Position numbers and translations under genes: made by a program
Part shown: in pieces, positions 24,370 to 33,244 of the stretch
Layout of the letters: every line of letters begins with the position of its first letter
Position numbering within the stretch: the first letter of the stretch is position 1
DNA from: Planctomycetota bacterium
GTDB taxonomy: Bacteria > Planctomycetota > UBA8742 > UBA2392
Assembly: GCA_019636215.1 (NCBI GenBank)
Contig: JAHBXZ010000013.1
Span: 62,001 to 126,000 of the forward strand
Length of the DNA stretch: 64,000 nt
Direction of reading: 5' to 3'
Notes under the pieces: generated by a model
What the model was told of the DNA's origin: nothing
Seen by the model: the letters and a program-made list of their open reading frames with translations, nothing else
Databases searched by the model: none

Positions 24370-25134
24370 ATGGGAACGTTTGACGGCAAGCGCGTACTGG
24401 TTACCGGCGGCGGCACAGGCATAGGCCGCGAAATCGCCCATGCGTTTGTGCGCCAGGGTGCCGATGTGGCCATCTGCGGCCGCCGCCCCGGGCCGCTGAA
24501 GGCCGCGCGCGACGACGAAATCGCCCGGCGCGATCACATGCACATCATCGAGTGTGATGTCAGCGACCCCGACGACGTTGCTTCCATGGCCGCGCGCATT
24601 GAAAAGAGCCTGGGCGGGCTGGACGTGCTGGTGAACAACGCCGGTGTGGATGAACGCGGGTCGCTGGAACAGCTTGAACTGCGCGCCATTGACCGGGTGC
24701 TGAACATCAACCTGCGCGGCGCGATCATCACCACCCGCGCCATGCTGCCGCTGCTGCGCAGATCGGGCCGCGGCGCGTGTGTATTGAACATCTCCAGCAC
24801 ACTCGGGCAGATCGCCGAAGAAAGCAGCGTGGCGTACTGCATCAGCAAGGCCGGCCTTGAAATGCTGACGCGGTGCGTGGCGCTGGACTGCGCTCCGGAC
24901 GGCATCCGGGTGAATGCCATTGCGCCGGGCGTGGTGGATACGCCGATCCAGGATCACGTGAAGGGCGAACTGGGCTACCAGGAGTGGCGCTCGCAGATGG
25001 AGCACCTTCACCCGATGCAGTCGATCGGCCGGCCCAAGGATGTTGCGGCCGCGGCGCTGTTTCTGTGCAGCCCCGACGCCGACTGGCTGACAGGCGTGAT
25101 TCTGCCCGTCGACGGCGGCATGACCGCGCGCTAA
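24370..25134 (+). CDS. Short-chain dehydrogenase/reductase (classical SDR)
   Basis: The 254-residue protein carries the classical SDR motifs: cofactor-binding TGGGTGIG at residues 12-19, CDVSDPDD, NNAG, active-site Ser in ISSTLG, YCISK (Tyr-x-x-x-Lys), and the C-terminal PGVVDTPI and GVILPVDGG segments of FabG-like enzymes. CGRRP in the second beta strand suggests NADPH preference because of the Arg residues. The substrate cannot be deduced. ATGs occur at 24361 and 24370; the latter puts the first beta strand at the usual distance. The gene overlaps the convergent ferredoxin-like gene by three bases at the stop codons. Confidence 0.9.
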   Translation: MGTFDGKRVLVTGGGTGIGREIAHAFVRQGADVAICGRRPGPLKAARDDEIARRDHMHIIECDVSDPDDVASMAARIEKSLGGLDVLVNNAGVDERGSLEQLELRAIDRVLNINLRGAIITTRAMLPLLRRSGRGACVLNISSTLGQIAEESSVAYCISKAGLEMLTRCVALDCAPDGIRVNAIAPGVVDTPIQDHVKGELGYQEWRSQMEHLHPMQSIGRPKDVAAAALFLCSPDADWLTGVILPVDGGMTAR

Positions 25135-26234
25135 CCGGCCGCCCGGCGGGCCGCGCCCAGGCCCACAATCCATGGAATGAACTCGGCATCGGTAAAGCCC
25201 AGCCACTGAAGCTGCATGCGGCTCAGCGCCATGCCCGGCGGGCCGGAAACGACCTGGCGGCACTCATCCCCGCCAAGTTCTGCGGCTGCCTGGCGCAGCG
25301 CCCGCGCCAGGGCCAGCACCGCGCGCACCTGCTTCTGCGTCAGGCAGACATCCTGCGCGCTGGTCCAGACTCGGCCGCCGGGCGTCACGGCCTCCATGGC
25401 TGGTCCGACCAGCACGACTTCGGGGCCGGATGCGCCGTCGCGTACAAAACGCGATGGGCGCAAAGTGCCATCGGCGTCAGCCATTCCAGCCTGCAGCAGC
25501 GCTGCCACGGTGGCGACAATGCCGCCTGCCGAAAGCCCCAGAGGCGGCTGCCCCTGCCAGGTCTCGATCACGGTGCGGGTCTTCAGCGGCGACCACTCCA
25601 CCCAGTGGATCGCGCCCGGCTGGTGCCTGATGCCGGCCGCCAGCGCCGAGGCTTCTACCAGCCGCGATTGCGCGCCCTGCGCGCCGGCCAGAACGACCAT
25701 GCCGCCAAAATCCATTACGCGCGCGGGCAGGGGTGTGCCTGCCCCGCTGGCGGCTGCGTCGGCGCGTGAGAACTCATCCCCGATCACGACATCACCGGCC
25801 TCGCCACTGCCTTCGGCGGCAATGCAGCCCGCGGCTGTGTCCACCAGCAGCATGGTGCCGGTTTCGGGGTCATACACCCGCAGTTGGTCACCCGGCCTCG
25901 CATTGCCGACAAACCAGCCCTGCAGCGACGGCGAGGGTACATTTGACGGCCCATGCAGCGGCGCGGGCTCGACAACCAGCGGACCGAACACGCCGCCTCG
26001 GCAGGCCAGCCAGATCGGTTTGCCCTCGCGCTGGTGCTGGGGTGCCACGGCGCGGCCCTGCGTGTCGCGAAAGTGCTCGGGCGCGTCCAGCGTGACCCGG
26101 CACTGGTGGCACGAGCCGTTGCCGCCGCACGAACTGTCAATCAGCACATGGCTGCGGCGGGCCAGGGAAAGAAGGTTCTCGCCGTTTTCGGCCTGGACGG
26201 TTGCGCGGGCGCTGGTGAACACCACGTTGTGCAT
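25131..26234 (-). CDS. 2Fe-2S ferredoxin fused to a degenerate ASKHA (DUF4445, RACo-like) domain
   Basis: The N-terminal 85 residues are a plant-type ferredoxin: Cys36 and the GGNGSCHQC cluster (Cys42, Cys45), then LACRGG with the fourth Cys. The remainder resembles the C-terminal ASKHA domain of reductive activators of corrinoid proteins (RACo/RamA type): GGIVATVAALLQAGMAD matches their GIIDAVAELLRAG segment, and CLTQKQVRAVLALARAL matches their LTQxDVRxxQLAKxAI segment. The phosphate-binding DIGTNGE motif is replaced by DFGGMVVLAGAQG, and the domain is shorter, so ATPase activity may be lost. Function is probably electron transfer to a corrinoid or related protein, unproven. No B12-dependent methyltransferase lies in the window. 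Confidence 0.8.
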   Translation of the reverse strand: MHNVVFTSARATVQAENGENLLSLARRSHVLIDSSCGGNGSCHQCRVTLDAPEHFRDTQGRAVAPQHQREGKPIWLACRGGVFGPLVVEPAPLHGPSNVPSPSLQGWFVGNARPGDQLRVYDPETGTMLLVDTAAGCIAAEGSGEAGDVVIGDEFSRADAAASGAGTPLPARVMDFGGMVVLAGAQGAQSRLVEASALAAGIRHQPGAIHWVEWSPLKTRTVIETWQGQPPLGLSAGGIVATVAALLQAGMADADGTLRPSRFVRDGASGPEVVLVGPAMEAVTPGGRVWTSAQDVCLTQKQVRAVLALARALRQAAAELGGDECRQVVSGPPGMALSRMQLQWLGFTDAEFIPWIVGLGAARRAAG

Positions 26235-26693
26235 GGCCCAAGCCTGTCATGGTCGCCACGGGTTTGGGACAGATTTTTTTGTCAGGGCATGAACCTTGGC
26301 GGAACCGCGCCGTTTGCATTGGTGTCGCGCTAAACCGGCCCACTGAACGCTGAGCACAGCCACCAGTCGGCCAAACAGGCGCACACTCCGGGTAACAACC
26401 GATGGCTGTGGCAGGGCGGGATACCCCGCCGCGGCGACAGTCTGTCCGGATTCGGTTGCAGCCGGTGGGGGACCCCAAACGCAGTGCATGCGAGGCCAGG
26501 GCGGCGGCACCGATAGCCGCGCCGCCACCCCGGCCCGCGGGATTCAACAGGTAGAACCATCACGTGAAGGTTTTGCTGTTGAGAAAGGGCGCCTCGGCCC
26601 TTTCTCGCCCCGGGAGCGGGGAGGGTGCGTAACCCTCCCCGTTTGTTTTGCGTGACCCTCGGGTTTTGTCGCGCGCCCCGTTACACTCGCGCC
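26235..26693. other. 459-base non-coding region with strong secondary structure; candidate RNA or leader
   Basis: No convincing coding frame is present. A G/C-rich core (about 26340-26545) includes GGCGGG-ATAC-CCCGCC near 26415-26431 and a long hairpin near 26493-26536 (GGCCAGGGCGGCGGC paired with GCCGCGCCGCC and CCCCGGCC). Then come a perfect 10-base-stem hairpin at 26581-26606 and a terminator-like hairpin at 26617-26641. I cannot match the core to tmRNA, RNase P RNA, SRP RNA, tRNA or a familiar riboswitch. It lies between divergent genes, so both promoters must also be here. Confidence 0.55.
26617..26650 (+). terminator. Terminator-like hairpin upstream of the addB-like gene
   Basis: GGGGAGGGT pairs with ACCCTCCCC around a short GCGTA loop, followed on the plus strand by GTTTGTTTTG. 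It reads rightward, yet no rightward protein gene lies just upstream. It therefore either ends a small RNA from the preceding structured segment or acts as an attenuator in the leader of the addB-like gene, which starts at 26694. Confidence 0.6.
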
Positions 26694-29600
26694 ATGGCCG
26701 GGCCCGAACTCTGGAGAATCGGTATAGCCGACGATGCAGACCGCGAGGTCGCGTCGCGGCTGGCGGCGGCTGTGCTGGCCGCGCCGCTGTTTTCTGATGC
26801 CCCGGCGCTGCACATTGCAACGCCCGAGCGCCGCGCGCGCGAGATCAAGGCCTTGGCGGGCCACGATTACCCCGAGGGCACACCCGAACGCCTGAGCCGC
26901 GAGCTGCTGAAACGCTTTGCGCCCGAAGTCCGCCTGCGCGGCGACGTCGAGCGCGACTTCGACTTTTTTGCGGCACTGGCCGACGCCCTGCGCGCCACCG
27001 GCAGCAAGCGCCGCGTCGGTCGTGCGCTGGTGGATCAGTTGATCGAGGCCTGGAAGCGCGTGGCCCAGGTGCTGCCACCCGGTCAACGCATCGGGCCGTG
27101 GCTGGATGCATTGGGCGAGCGCGGCCTTCTGCTGCGCGCCGTGCTGGAGGGTTACATCGCGCGGCTGAAAGATGCCGGCGCGCATGACCCCGAGGACGCC
27201 CCCTGGCTGGCCGCTGGCATGATGCCGGGCTGGGCCGGCAGGGGCTTTGCACCGCAGCTTGTCGTGGTACAGGACCTTGACCGCGTGTGGCCGGCGCGCA
27301 TGGCATTCGTGCGCGCTGCCGCGCAGGCGGGGCGCCAGTGCCTGTGCATCGCGCGCGGCAATGCCGACCTGCTGCCCTTTGTGAAGGCACCCAACGACGC
27401 GCTGGCGCAACTGGTGCAGGACCTCGGCGGCAAGGTGGGCAAGCCCCCAACCCTGCCCCAGCGGCCGCTGGCGGGTACGCTGCTGGCCTGGGGCCGCGAA
27501 CAGCAACTTGCGCAGGCGCCGCAGTTGTCGTTGATGCGCCCGGCCACACGCGCCGCCGAGGTGCGCGAAGTTGCGCGGCAGGTCAAGCGCGCGGCGTTGC
27601 AGGGCGTGGCACTTTCGCGCATGGCGCTGGCCTTTCCGAATTCAGGCGAATACGCCGAGCTTGTGGAAGAAGAGTTCGCGCAGGCGGGCATACCGTTTGA
27701 CTCGCCGTTTGAGCTGCCGCTGGCCGAGGCGCCGCCGGTCGCGGCCGTCCTGGAGCTGCTGCGCGTGGCAATCGGGGGCATTGACCGGCTGGCGCTGCTG
27801 GATGCGCTGCATAGTCCGTGGCTGCCGTTTGGCGAAACCGGCCAGCTGGATGTGCTGGCCGCGGCCACGCGCGGCGCCGGCATTGTGGGTGGCACCAGCC
27901 CGGGGCGCGACTGGCGCGACCCACTGGAGAAGCGGCCCGGCGAAAGCACCGCCGAGCAGCGCAGGTGGCTGTACGACGTGCTTGCGGTGCTCGGCCCGCT
28001 GGCATCGGCCGGCATGCCAGCCACGCGGTTTGTGGATGCCGTCGAATCGCTGGTAAAGACCAGCGGCGCGCGGCGCGTTGCCAATGCCGACGCGCAGGCC
28101 TCCGGCAGCGCGCAGGCGGCCATGCATGTCGACGCGCTGTTTCAGTTCAACGCGCTGCTGGGGCAGCTTCGCGGGCAGTTTGCGGCATCGGGCGACCCGT
28201 CGCTGCCCACGGGCGAACTGATCCGCGCACTGATGGAACAAGCCCGCGCCCGCAGCGTCCGCCCGCCGGAATCCGGGGGCGAGCGCGTTCGCGTTCGCGG
28301 CCTGCGCGAGGTTCGCGGCGGCGATTTCGAACGACTGTGGCTGATCGGGCTTACCGACCGTGACCTGCCACTGGGCGAGCCCGAAACCATGTTCCTGCCT
28401 GCGACCCGTCAGGGCCACATCGCCGCAGCGCTGGGCGACGCAACGGCCGAGGCGCTTTGCGCGCCGGTGGATGCCCCCGCACAGGCCGACTACCTGTACG
28501 CCTGCGCGCTGGCCGCCGCCGGGCACGTAACCTTGATGCACCCGCAGGCCCAGGGTGAAACACCGTTTGTGCCGGCCACGGCCCACGCGCGGCTGCTGAC
28601 CTGCCTGAGGCTTGACGTGAACAAGCTGCCCGGCGCCGACGAATCCGTGCCGGCTTCGGCCAATGCGCTGGCGTCCCGCCTGGCGCGGGACCTGTGCCAG
28701 GTTGAGGGCGGGAAAAAACCGGCGCAGCACGTGGATGTGCGCGACGACACCCTGGTTGCCGGAATTCACGGGAGGTTGATGGAACTCGCGCGTGGCGACG
28801 CGGGCAGCCCGCCCGGTGAGTTTGAAGGGCTGGTGGGCGAACTGCCCACGCTTGCGGCGCGCTTCAGCCTTGGTGCCGCCGAGGGCCGCCCGTTTTCGCC
28901 CAGCCAGATCGACAGCTACGCCCAGTGCCCTCAGCGGTTCTGGTCGAGGTATGTCATGGGCGTCAAGGCGGCCGAGGAACCCACGCTGGACACGCCGCCC
29001 TACGCTATTGGCACGCTGCTCCACGCCACGTTCGAGCGCTTTGTGCACCTGCTGCGCCGGCAGGCCGGCCAGGCCGAAAAGCTGGCCGACCCCGCCGGCC
29101 GTCAGCCCGTCAGTCTGCTGGAAGTCGGCGGTGGCAACATGGAGGCCGCGCGCGAGCTGGGCCACCGCCTGGTCTCGCAGGCGTTTGCCCATGCCTGCGA
29201 ACTTAACGACACGCGCGGACCCTTCTGGGCGGGGTTGAAGCGCCTGATGGCATCGGGCATCGCCGGCCAGGGCAATGAGTTCGGCCGCGGAGTGCTGGCG
29301 CGCTTCATAGAAGAGGAGCTGGCGCGAAATGCACAGGGCGTAGGGGTTCGCTTCACAGAGTTCAGCTTCGGCAAATCAGACGCCGACGGCCCGGATGCCC
29401 TGCCCCAGGTTGTGCAACTGCCGGTGCCCGGCGGCGTGGTGCGCCTGCAGGGCAGTGTCGACCGCGTGGACCAGGGCCCGGCGGGGCTTGAAATCGTGGA
29501 TTACAAGACCGGCCAGGCGCGCTCGACGGCCGAAGTCCGCGACGGCGAGGCCTTTCAGTTGCCGGTTTACCTTGCCGCGATTTCGCGCATCACCGGCACC

Positions 29601-29936
29601 GAACCCGCGGGCATGTCGTACTTGCGCACCCACGTGGAAAACGAACTTAAACGCGACGACGTGACCAGAACCGGCCGTGGCGATCCCGCCTACGACGTGG
29701 CCGACCTGGTGCGCAACAAGCTGCCGCAGCGGCTGGCGCGCCTGGTGGGGGCCATGGCTGCTGGTGTTTTCGTGCATGTGCCGTTTGCGAAGCTGGACGA
29801 CGCCTGCGCGTACTGCGACTTCGCGCTGGGCTGCGCGGTGCGCCCCCAGGTGGCGCAGGAGCGGCAGCGCAGGCTGGCCGACACTGACCAGGAGGAACTT
29901 CCCGGCGTTTACCTGCCCGACACGGAGGACACATGA
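26694..29936 (+). CDS. addB: AddB-like PD-(D/E)XK nuclease (helicase-nuclease subunit)
   Basis: The 1080-residue protein is the B-type partner of an AddAB-like double-strand-break resection complex. An inactive helicase-like N-terminal region is followed by a RecB-family nuclease domain with GSVDRVDQGPAGLEIVDYKTG (active-site Asp and Lys, about residue 920-940). An iron-sulfur staple is visible: one Cys in SYAQCPQRFW (about 744) and three in CAYCDFALGC (about 1039-1048), as in AddB. No intact Walker A is seen in the N-terminal part. The ATG at 26694 starts MAGPELWRIG. It overlaps the addA-like gene by four bases. Confidence 0.88.
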   Translation: MAGPELWRIGIADDADREVASRLAAAVLAAPLFSDAPALHIATPERRAREIKALAGHDYPEGTPERLSRELLKRFAPEVRLRGDVERDFDFFAALADALRATGSKRRVGRALVDQLIEAWKRVAQVLPPGQRIGPWLDALGERGLLLRAVLEGYIARLKDAGAHDPEDAPWLAAGMMPGWAGRGFAPQLVVVQDLDRVWPARMAFVRAAAQAGRQCLCIARGNADLLPFVKAPNDALAQLVQDLGGKVGKPPTLPQRPLAGTLLAWGREQQLAQAPQLSLMRPATRAAEVREVARQVKRAALQGVALSRMALAFPNSGEYAELVEEEFAQAGIPFDSPFELPLAEAPPVAAVLELLRVAIGGIDRLALLDALHSPWLPFGETGQLDVLAAATRGAGIVGGTSPGRDWRDPLEKRPGESTAEQRRWLYDVLAVLGPLASAGMPATRFVDAVESLVKTSGARRVANADAQASGSAQAAMHVDALFQFNALLGQLRGQFAASGDPSLPTGELIRALMEQARARSVRPPESGGERVRVRGLREVRGGDFERLWLIGLTDRDLPLGEPETMFLPATRQGHIAAALGDATAEALCAPVDAPAQADYLYACALAAAGHVTLMHPQAQGETPFVPATAHARLLTCLRLDVNKLPGADESVPASANALASRLARDLCQVEGGKKPAQHVDVRDDTLVAGIHGRLMELARGDAGSPPGEFEGLVGELPTLAARFSLGAAEGRPFSPSQIDSYAQCPQRFWSRYVMGVKAAEEPTLDTPPYAIGTLLHATFERFVHLLRRQAGQAEKLADPAGRQPVSLLEVGGGNMEAARELGHRLVSQAFAHACELNDTRGPFWAGLKRLMASGIAGQGNEFGRGVLARFIEEELARNAQGVGVRFTEFSFGKSDADGPDALPQVVQLPVPGGVVRLQGSVDRVDQGPAGLEIVDYKTGQARSTAEVRDGEAFQLPVYLAAISRITGTEPAGMSYLRTHVENELKRDDVTRTGRGDPAYDVADLVRNKLPQRLARLVGAMAAGVFVHVPFAKLDDACAYCDFALGCAVRPQVAQERQRRLADTDQEELPGVYLPDTEDT

Positions 29937-32900
29937 GCGCGCCCGCCGCAACCGGCAAGCTCAATGACGGGCAGCGCGCGGCGCTGGACCTGGGGCGCGA
30001 CCTGCTGGTATCCGCCGGTGCCGGCGCCGGCAAAACCGAAGTGCTGGGCCTGCGCATCCTGGCGGCACTGGAAACCGGCCGCGCGCGGCTGGCCGAGATT
30101 CTGGCATTCACATTTACTGACAAAGCCGCAGCCGAAATGCGCGAACGCGTGCAGCGGCTGCTGCTGGCACGCATTGAAGAACTGCGCGCCGGGGGCGACG
30201 GTACGGCGCTGTCCAACCTGGTGCGTGCCCGCGCTGAGTTCGGGCAGAACCGCATCAGCACCGTGCACGGGTTCTGCCACCGGCTGCTTTCGCAGTACGC
30301 CTGGGAAGCCAACCTGGAGCCCTTTGCCCCGATCCTGGAACCGCGCGACCAGCAAACCGCCCGCACTGCCGCCGTGCGCCGCGTACTGCTGCACACGCGC
30401 GACGACCACCCGCTGGCGGAGAACCTGCAGCGCCTCAGTGCCAACGTGCGGCTGTACGCCCTGGGCGCAACGCTGGGCAAGGGTCTTGCCGGCCGCAAAG
30501 AGTTCGGGCGCGCGTTGCGCAACGCCGCTCAGGCCTGGGCCGACCCCGATGCCGAAGTCGCGCGCCGCCGCAGGCTGTGGGACGCATGGCAGGCCGAGAA
30601 ACTGGCGCCGGTGCTGGCGGCCATCGAAGGCTTCGACCGCGCCGCCCTGCGCAAGGCCGGCGACGGCGACAAGCTTGGGGCCGACATGCTGGCTGCAATC
30701 GACGCCGCCAAAGGGCGCAACGTCACTCTGCGTGACTTCGGGATGTTGCTTCGCAAAGACGGTGGCCCGCGCAGTTTCGGCAATGCCGGCAGCAAGACCA
30801 ACTGGCCCGCCGGCACTTTGGAGCCCGCGCGCGAGGCCATGACCGCAGCAGCCACGGCTCTGGGCGAAGCCAGCGCCGAACTGGGGCGGTTTTACTTTGA
30901 TGAAGCCCACGAACGCCGTTGCGGCCGGGCGCTGGTTGACCTGCACGCAGTGTTTGAGGCCGTGTGCGCGGCCTATGCCGAGGAATGCGGCGGCGCGCTG
31001 GACTTTCTGGAACTTGAACTGCGCGCCATTGCCCTGCTGCGCAACAACGCCGAGGTCGGGCGCGAAGTGGCCCAGTGCACGCGACTGATACTGATCGACG
31101 AGTACCAGGACACCAACCCCACGCAGGCGCAGCTGTTTGAACTGCTGATCGGCGCCGACAGCACCCCGGGACGGTTTTTTGCGGTGGGCGACAGCAAGCA
31201 ATCGATCTACGGCTTCCGCGGCAGCGACGTCAGCATCTTTCTGGGCGCCGAGAAAATGATGGCGGCCCGCAACGCGCCGCTGGCCAAGGTGCCCCAGCGA
31301 CTGCCCTGGGGGCTGAAGGCGCCTGACACCGCGGCGCGGCGCAAGGGGTTGATCGGCCTGGACACCAACTATCGCAGCGACAAGCCGCTGCTGGATGCCG
31401 GCAACGCGTTGTTCGAGAACGTGTTCACGCGCGAGACCATGCGCCCGTTTGATGCCCGGCCCCAGGCCATGGCTGTGGGCCGCGCGCAATCGGCCGCCGG
31501 GCCGCTGGTGCACCTGCACCTGCTGCCGGCAAGAACCTCCAGCCAGGCTGAGCCGGCCCGCCGCCAGGGCGAGGCCGAGTTTGTGGCCCAGCGCGTGGCC
31601 GCCTTGATCGCCACAGGTGTGAAAGAAAGCGACATTGCGATCCTGATGCGGCGCGGTACACGCAACGCCGACTATCGCGCCGCCTTTGCCAACGCCGGCA
31701 TTCCGCTGCTGCTGGTGGGTGATTCCGGGTTGCTGAACACGCAGGAGGGTATGGATTGCACCAACCTGCTTCGTCTCTGCGCCGACCCGGGCGATGACCT
31801 TGCTGCGCTGGCGGTGCTGCGGTCGCCGTTTGGCGGCTTGAGCGACCGCGAACTGACCCAGCTTGCCCTGGCGGCGCGCGGCCCGCTGCTGCAGAGGCTG
31901 GAGCGCTGGCCCGGCCTTGCCACGTGCCCGGCGGGCAGGCGTTTTCTGCGCGTGTTTGAAGAGCTGCGCGTCATGGCCGGGCGTGCGCACCCTTCGCTGC
32001 TGCTTTCGCACGCGATCAGCGCGCTGGGCTATGCCCTTGCCATCGGCTGCGGCAGCGAGGCCGAACAGCGGCTTGCCAACCTGGCGCGCCTGGTAGATGT
32101 CACCCGCGAACTGCAGCGGCAGTACCCCCTGCTGGCATCGCTGGCCCGCGAGCTGACCGAGCGCGCAGCCGAAGCCGACGACGAACCCCAGGCCCTGCCC
32201 GAACAAAGCGCCAGCGGTGTTCGCCTGATGACCGTGCACCGCAGCAAGGGCCTGGAGTTCCCGGTGGTGATTGTGCCGGACCTTGGCGCGCGGCCCGGCG
32301 GCAGCGACGTCGGCATCGTGCGCGACCTGCCGCAGGAACCGGACGCGCCGCTGGGGCTGTGGCTGAAATCCCTGGCCGACGATACGCGTGGCGACTTCAC
32401 GCCTGACTTCGCGGCATGGCAGGCGGCGCAGGATGCCGCGGCACGCAGCGAGGCCGAAGAGAAGCGCGTGCTGTACGTGGCCTGGACCCGCGCGGCGCGG
32501 CGCCTGATCCTGCTGGGCACCGTGCCCAAGGAAGTGAAGGGCGACACCTGGGCCGCGCAGATCCTGCGCGCGGTGGGGGTCGGCCAATTCGGCGCGGCGC
32601 CGACCATGCTGCCGTCGGGCATGGAACTGGTATGGGAACAACCCGCCGAGGGCGCAGCGCCCAAACCCCGCACACGGCAGATTGCCGCGCTGCGCAAGGC
32701 GCTGGAATCCGGCCGGCTGAATGTGATGGATGCCGTGGACCAGTCGCTGGTGACGCCGTTGCCGGCACCGCGCGTCGGTGTGCTGACCCACGACCCGGAG
32801 GCCGCCGAGATCGGCAGCCTGGTTCACGCGCACATTGAACATTGCCTGCGCGCCGGCATCACCGAGGCCGGCATTGCCAACGCGCGCCTGCGCGACCAGG

Positions 32901-33244
32901 TGGCCGGCGCGTTGCAGGCGCTGCGCACGTTGCCCAAGGCAATGGCCGAAAAGCCCGAGTTCGCGTTTGTGACGCCCCAGGGTGTGCGGCGTGTGGACCT
33001 GCTGCGTGTCCTGCCCGGTGATCGGTACCAGATTGTGGATTTCAAGACCGATGCCCTGCCTGTCACCGGCATCGCCGAAAGCGTGGCCGAAAGGCACGGC
33101 AACCAGTTGCGCGAGTACGGCGCGGCACTGCAGGCGTACATCATCGGGCGCGGAAAGTCCTGCGCGGGCATTGACCTTTACGTCTGCCTGGCGACGGCCG
33201 AGACGCTTGCGCCCGGCGGGCGGCTGGTTGAAATCAGGCCATGA
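29933..33244 (+). CDS. addA: AddA-like UvrD-family helicase with C-terminal nuclease domain
   Basis: The 1103-residue protein is a superfamily 1 helicase. Walker A is SAGAGAGKT (27-35), motif Ia FTFTDKAAAEMRERV, motif II LILIDEYQDTN (about 389), motif III GDSKQSIYGFRGSD, motif IV LDTNYRSDKPLLDA, motif V MTVHRSKGLEFPVVIVPD and motif VI VAWTRAARRL. The C-terminus has a RecB-type nuclease domain (GVRRVDLLRV then YQIVDFKTD, about 1015-1037). Together with the AddB-like protein it should unwind and resect DNA ends for RecA-mediated repair. Start and stop overlap the neighbours by four bases each, so the whole unit is translationally coupled. Confidence 0.93.
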   Translation: MSAPAATGKLNDGQRAALDLGRDLLVSAGAGAGKTEVLGLRILAALETGRARLAEILAFTFTDKAAAEMRERVQRLLLARIEELRAGGDGTALSNLVRARAEFGQNRISTVHGFCHRLLSQYAWEANLEPFAPILEPRDQQTARTAAVRRVLLHTRDDHPLAENLQRLSANVRLYALGATLGKGLAGRKEFGRALRNAAQAWADPDAEVARRRRLWDAWQAEKLAPVLAAIEGFDRAALRKAGDGDKLGADMLAAIDAAKGRNVTLRDFGMLLRKDGGPRSFGNAGSKTNWPAGTLEPAREAMTAAATALGEASAELGRFYFDEAHERRCGRALVDLHAVFEAVCAAYAEECGGALDFLELELRAIALLRNNAEVGREVAQCTRLILIDEYQDTNPTQAQLFELLIGADSTPGRFFAVGDSKQSIYGFRGSDVSIFLGAEKMMAARNAPLAKVPQRLPWGLKAPDTAARRKGLIGLDTNYRSDKPLLDAGNALFENVFTRETMRPFDARPQAMAVGRAQSAAGPLVHLHLLPARTSSQAEPARRQGEAEFVAQRVAALIATGVKESDIAILMRRGTRNADYRAAFANAGIPLLLVGDSGLLNTQEGMDCTNLLRLCADPGDDLAALAVLRSPFGGLSDRELTQLALAARGPLLQRLERWPGLATCPAGRRFLRVFEELRVMAGRAHPSLLLSHAISALGYALAIGCGSEAEQRLANLARLVDVTRELQRQYPLLASLARELTERAAEADDEPQALPEQSASGVRLMTVHRSKGLEFPVVIVPDLGARPGGSDVGIVRDLPQEPDAPLGLWLKSLADDTRGDFTPDFAAWQAAQDAAARSEAEEKRVLYVAWTRAARRLILLGTVPKEVKGDTWAAQILRAVGVGQFGAAPTMLPSGMELVWEQPAEGAAPKPRTRQIAALRKALESGRLNVMDAVDQSLVTPLPAPRVGVLTHDPEAAEIGSLVHAHIEHCLRAGITEAGIANARLRDQVAGALQALRTLPKAMAEKPEFAFVTPQGVRRVDLLRVLPGDRYQIVDFKTDALPVTGIAESVAERHGNQLREYGAALQAYIIGRGKSCAGIDLYVCLATAETLAPGGRLVEIRP

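Noticed and set aside
26340..26545. Cobalamin riboswitch on the minus strand upstream of the RACo-like gene
   Set aside because: Some GC-rich pieces look similar, and the context would fit, but the conserved B12-box elements are not present.
29909..33097. A 1062-codon open frame antisense to the addA-like gene
   Set aside because: It mirrors the helicase gene, has no recognisable domain, and long antisense frames are expected at this GC content.
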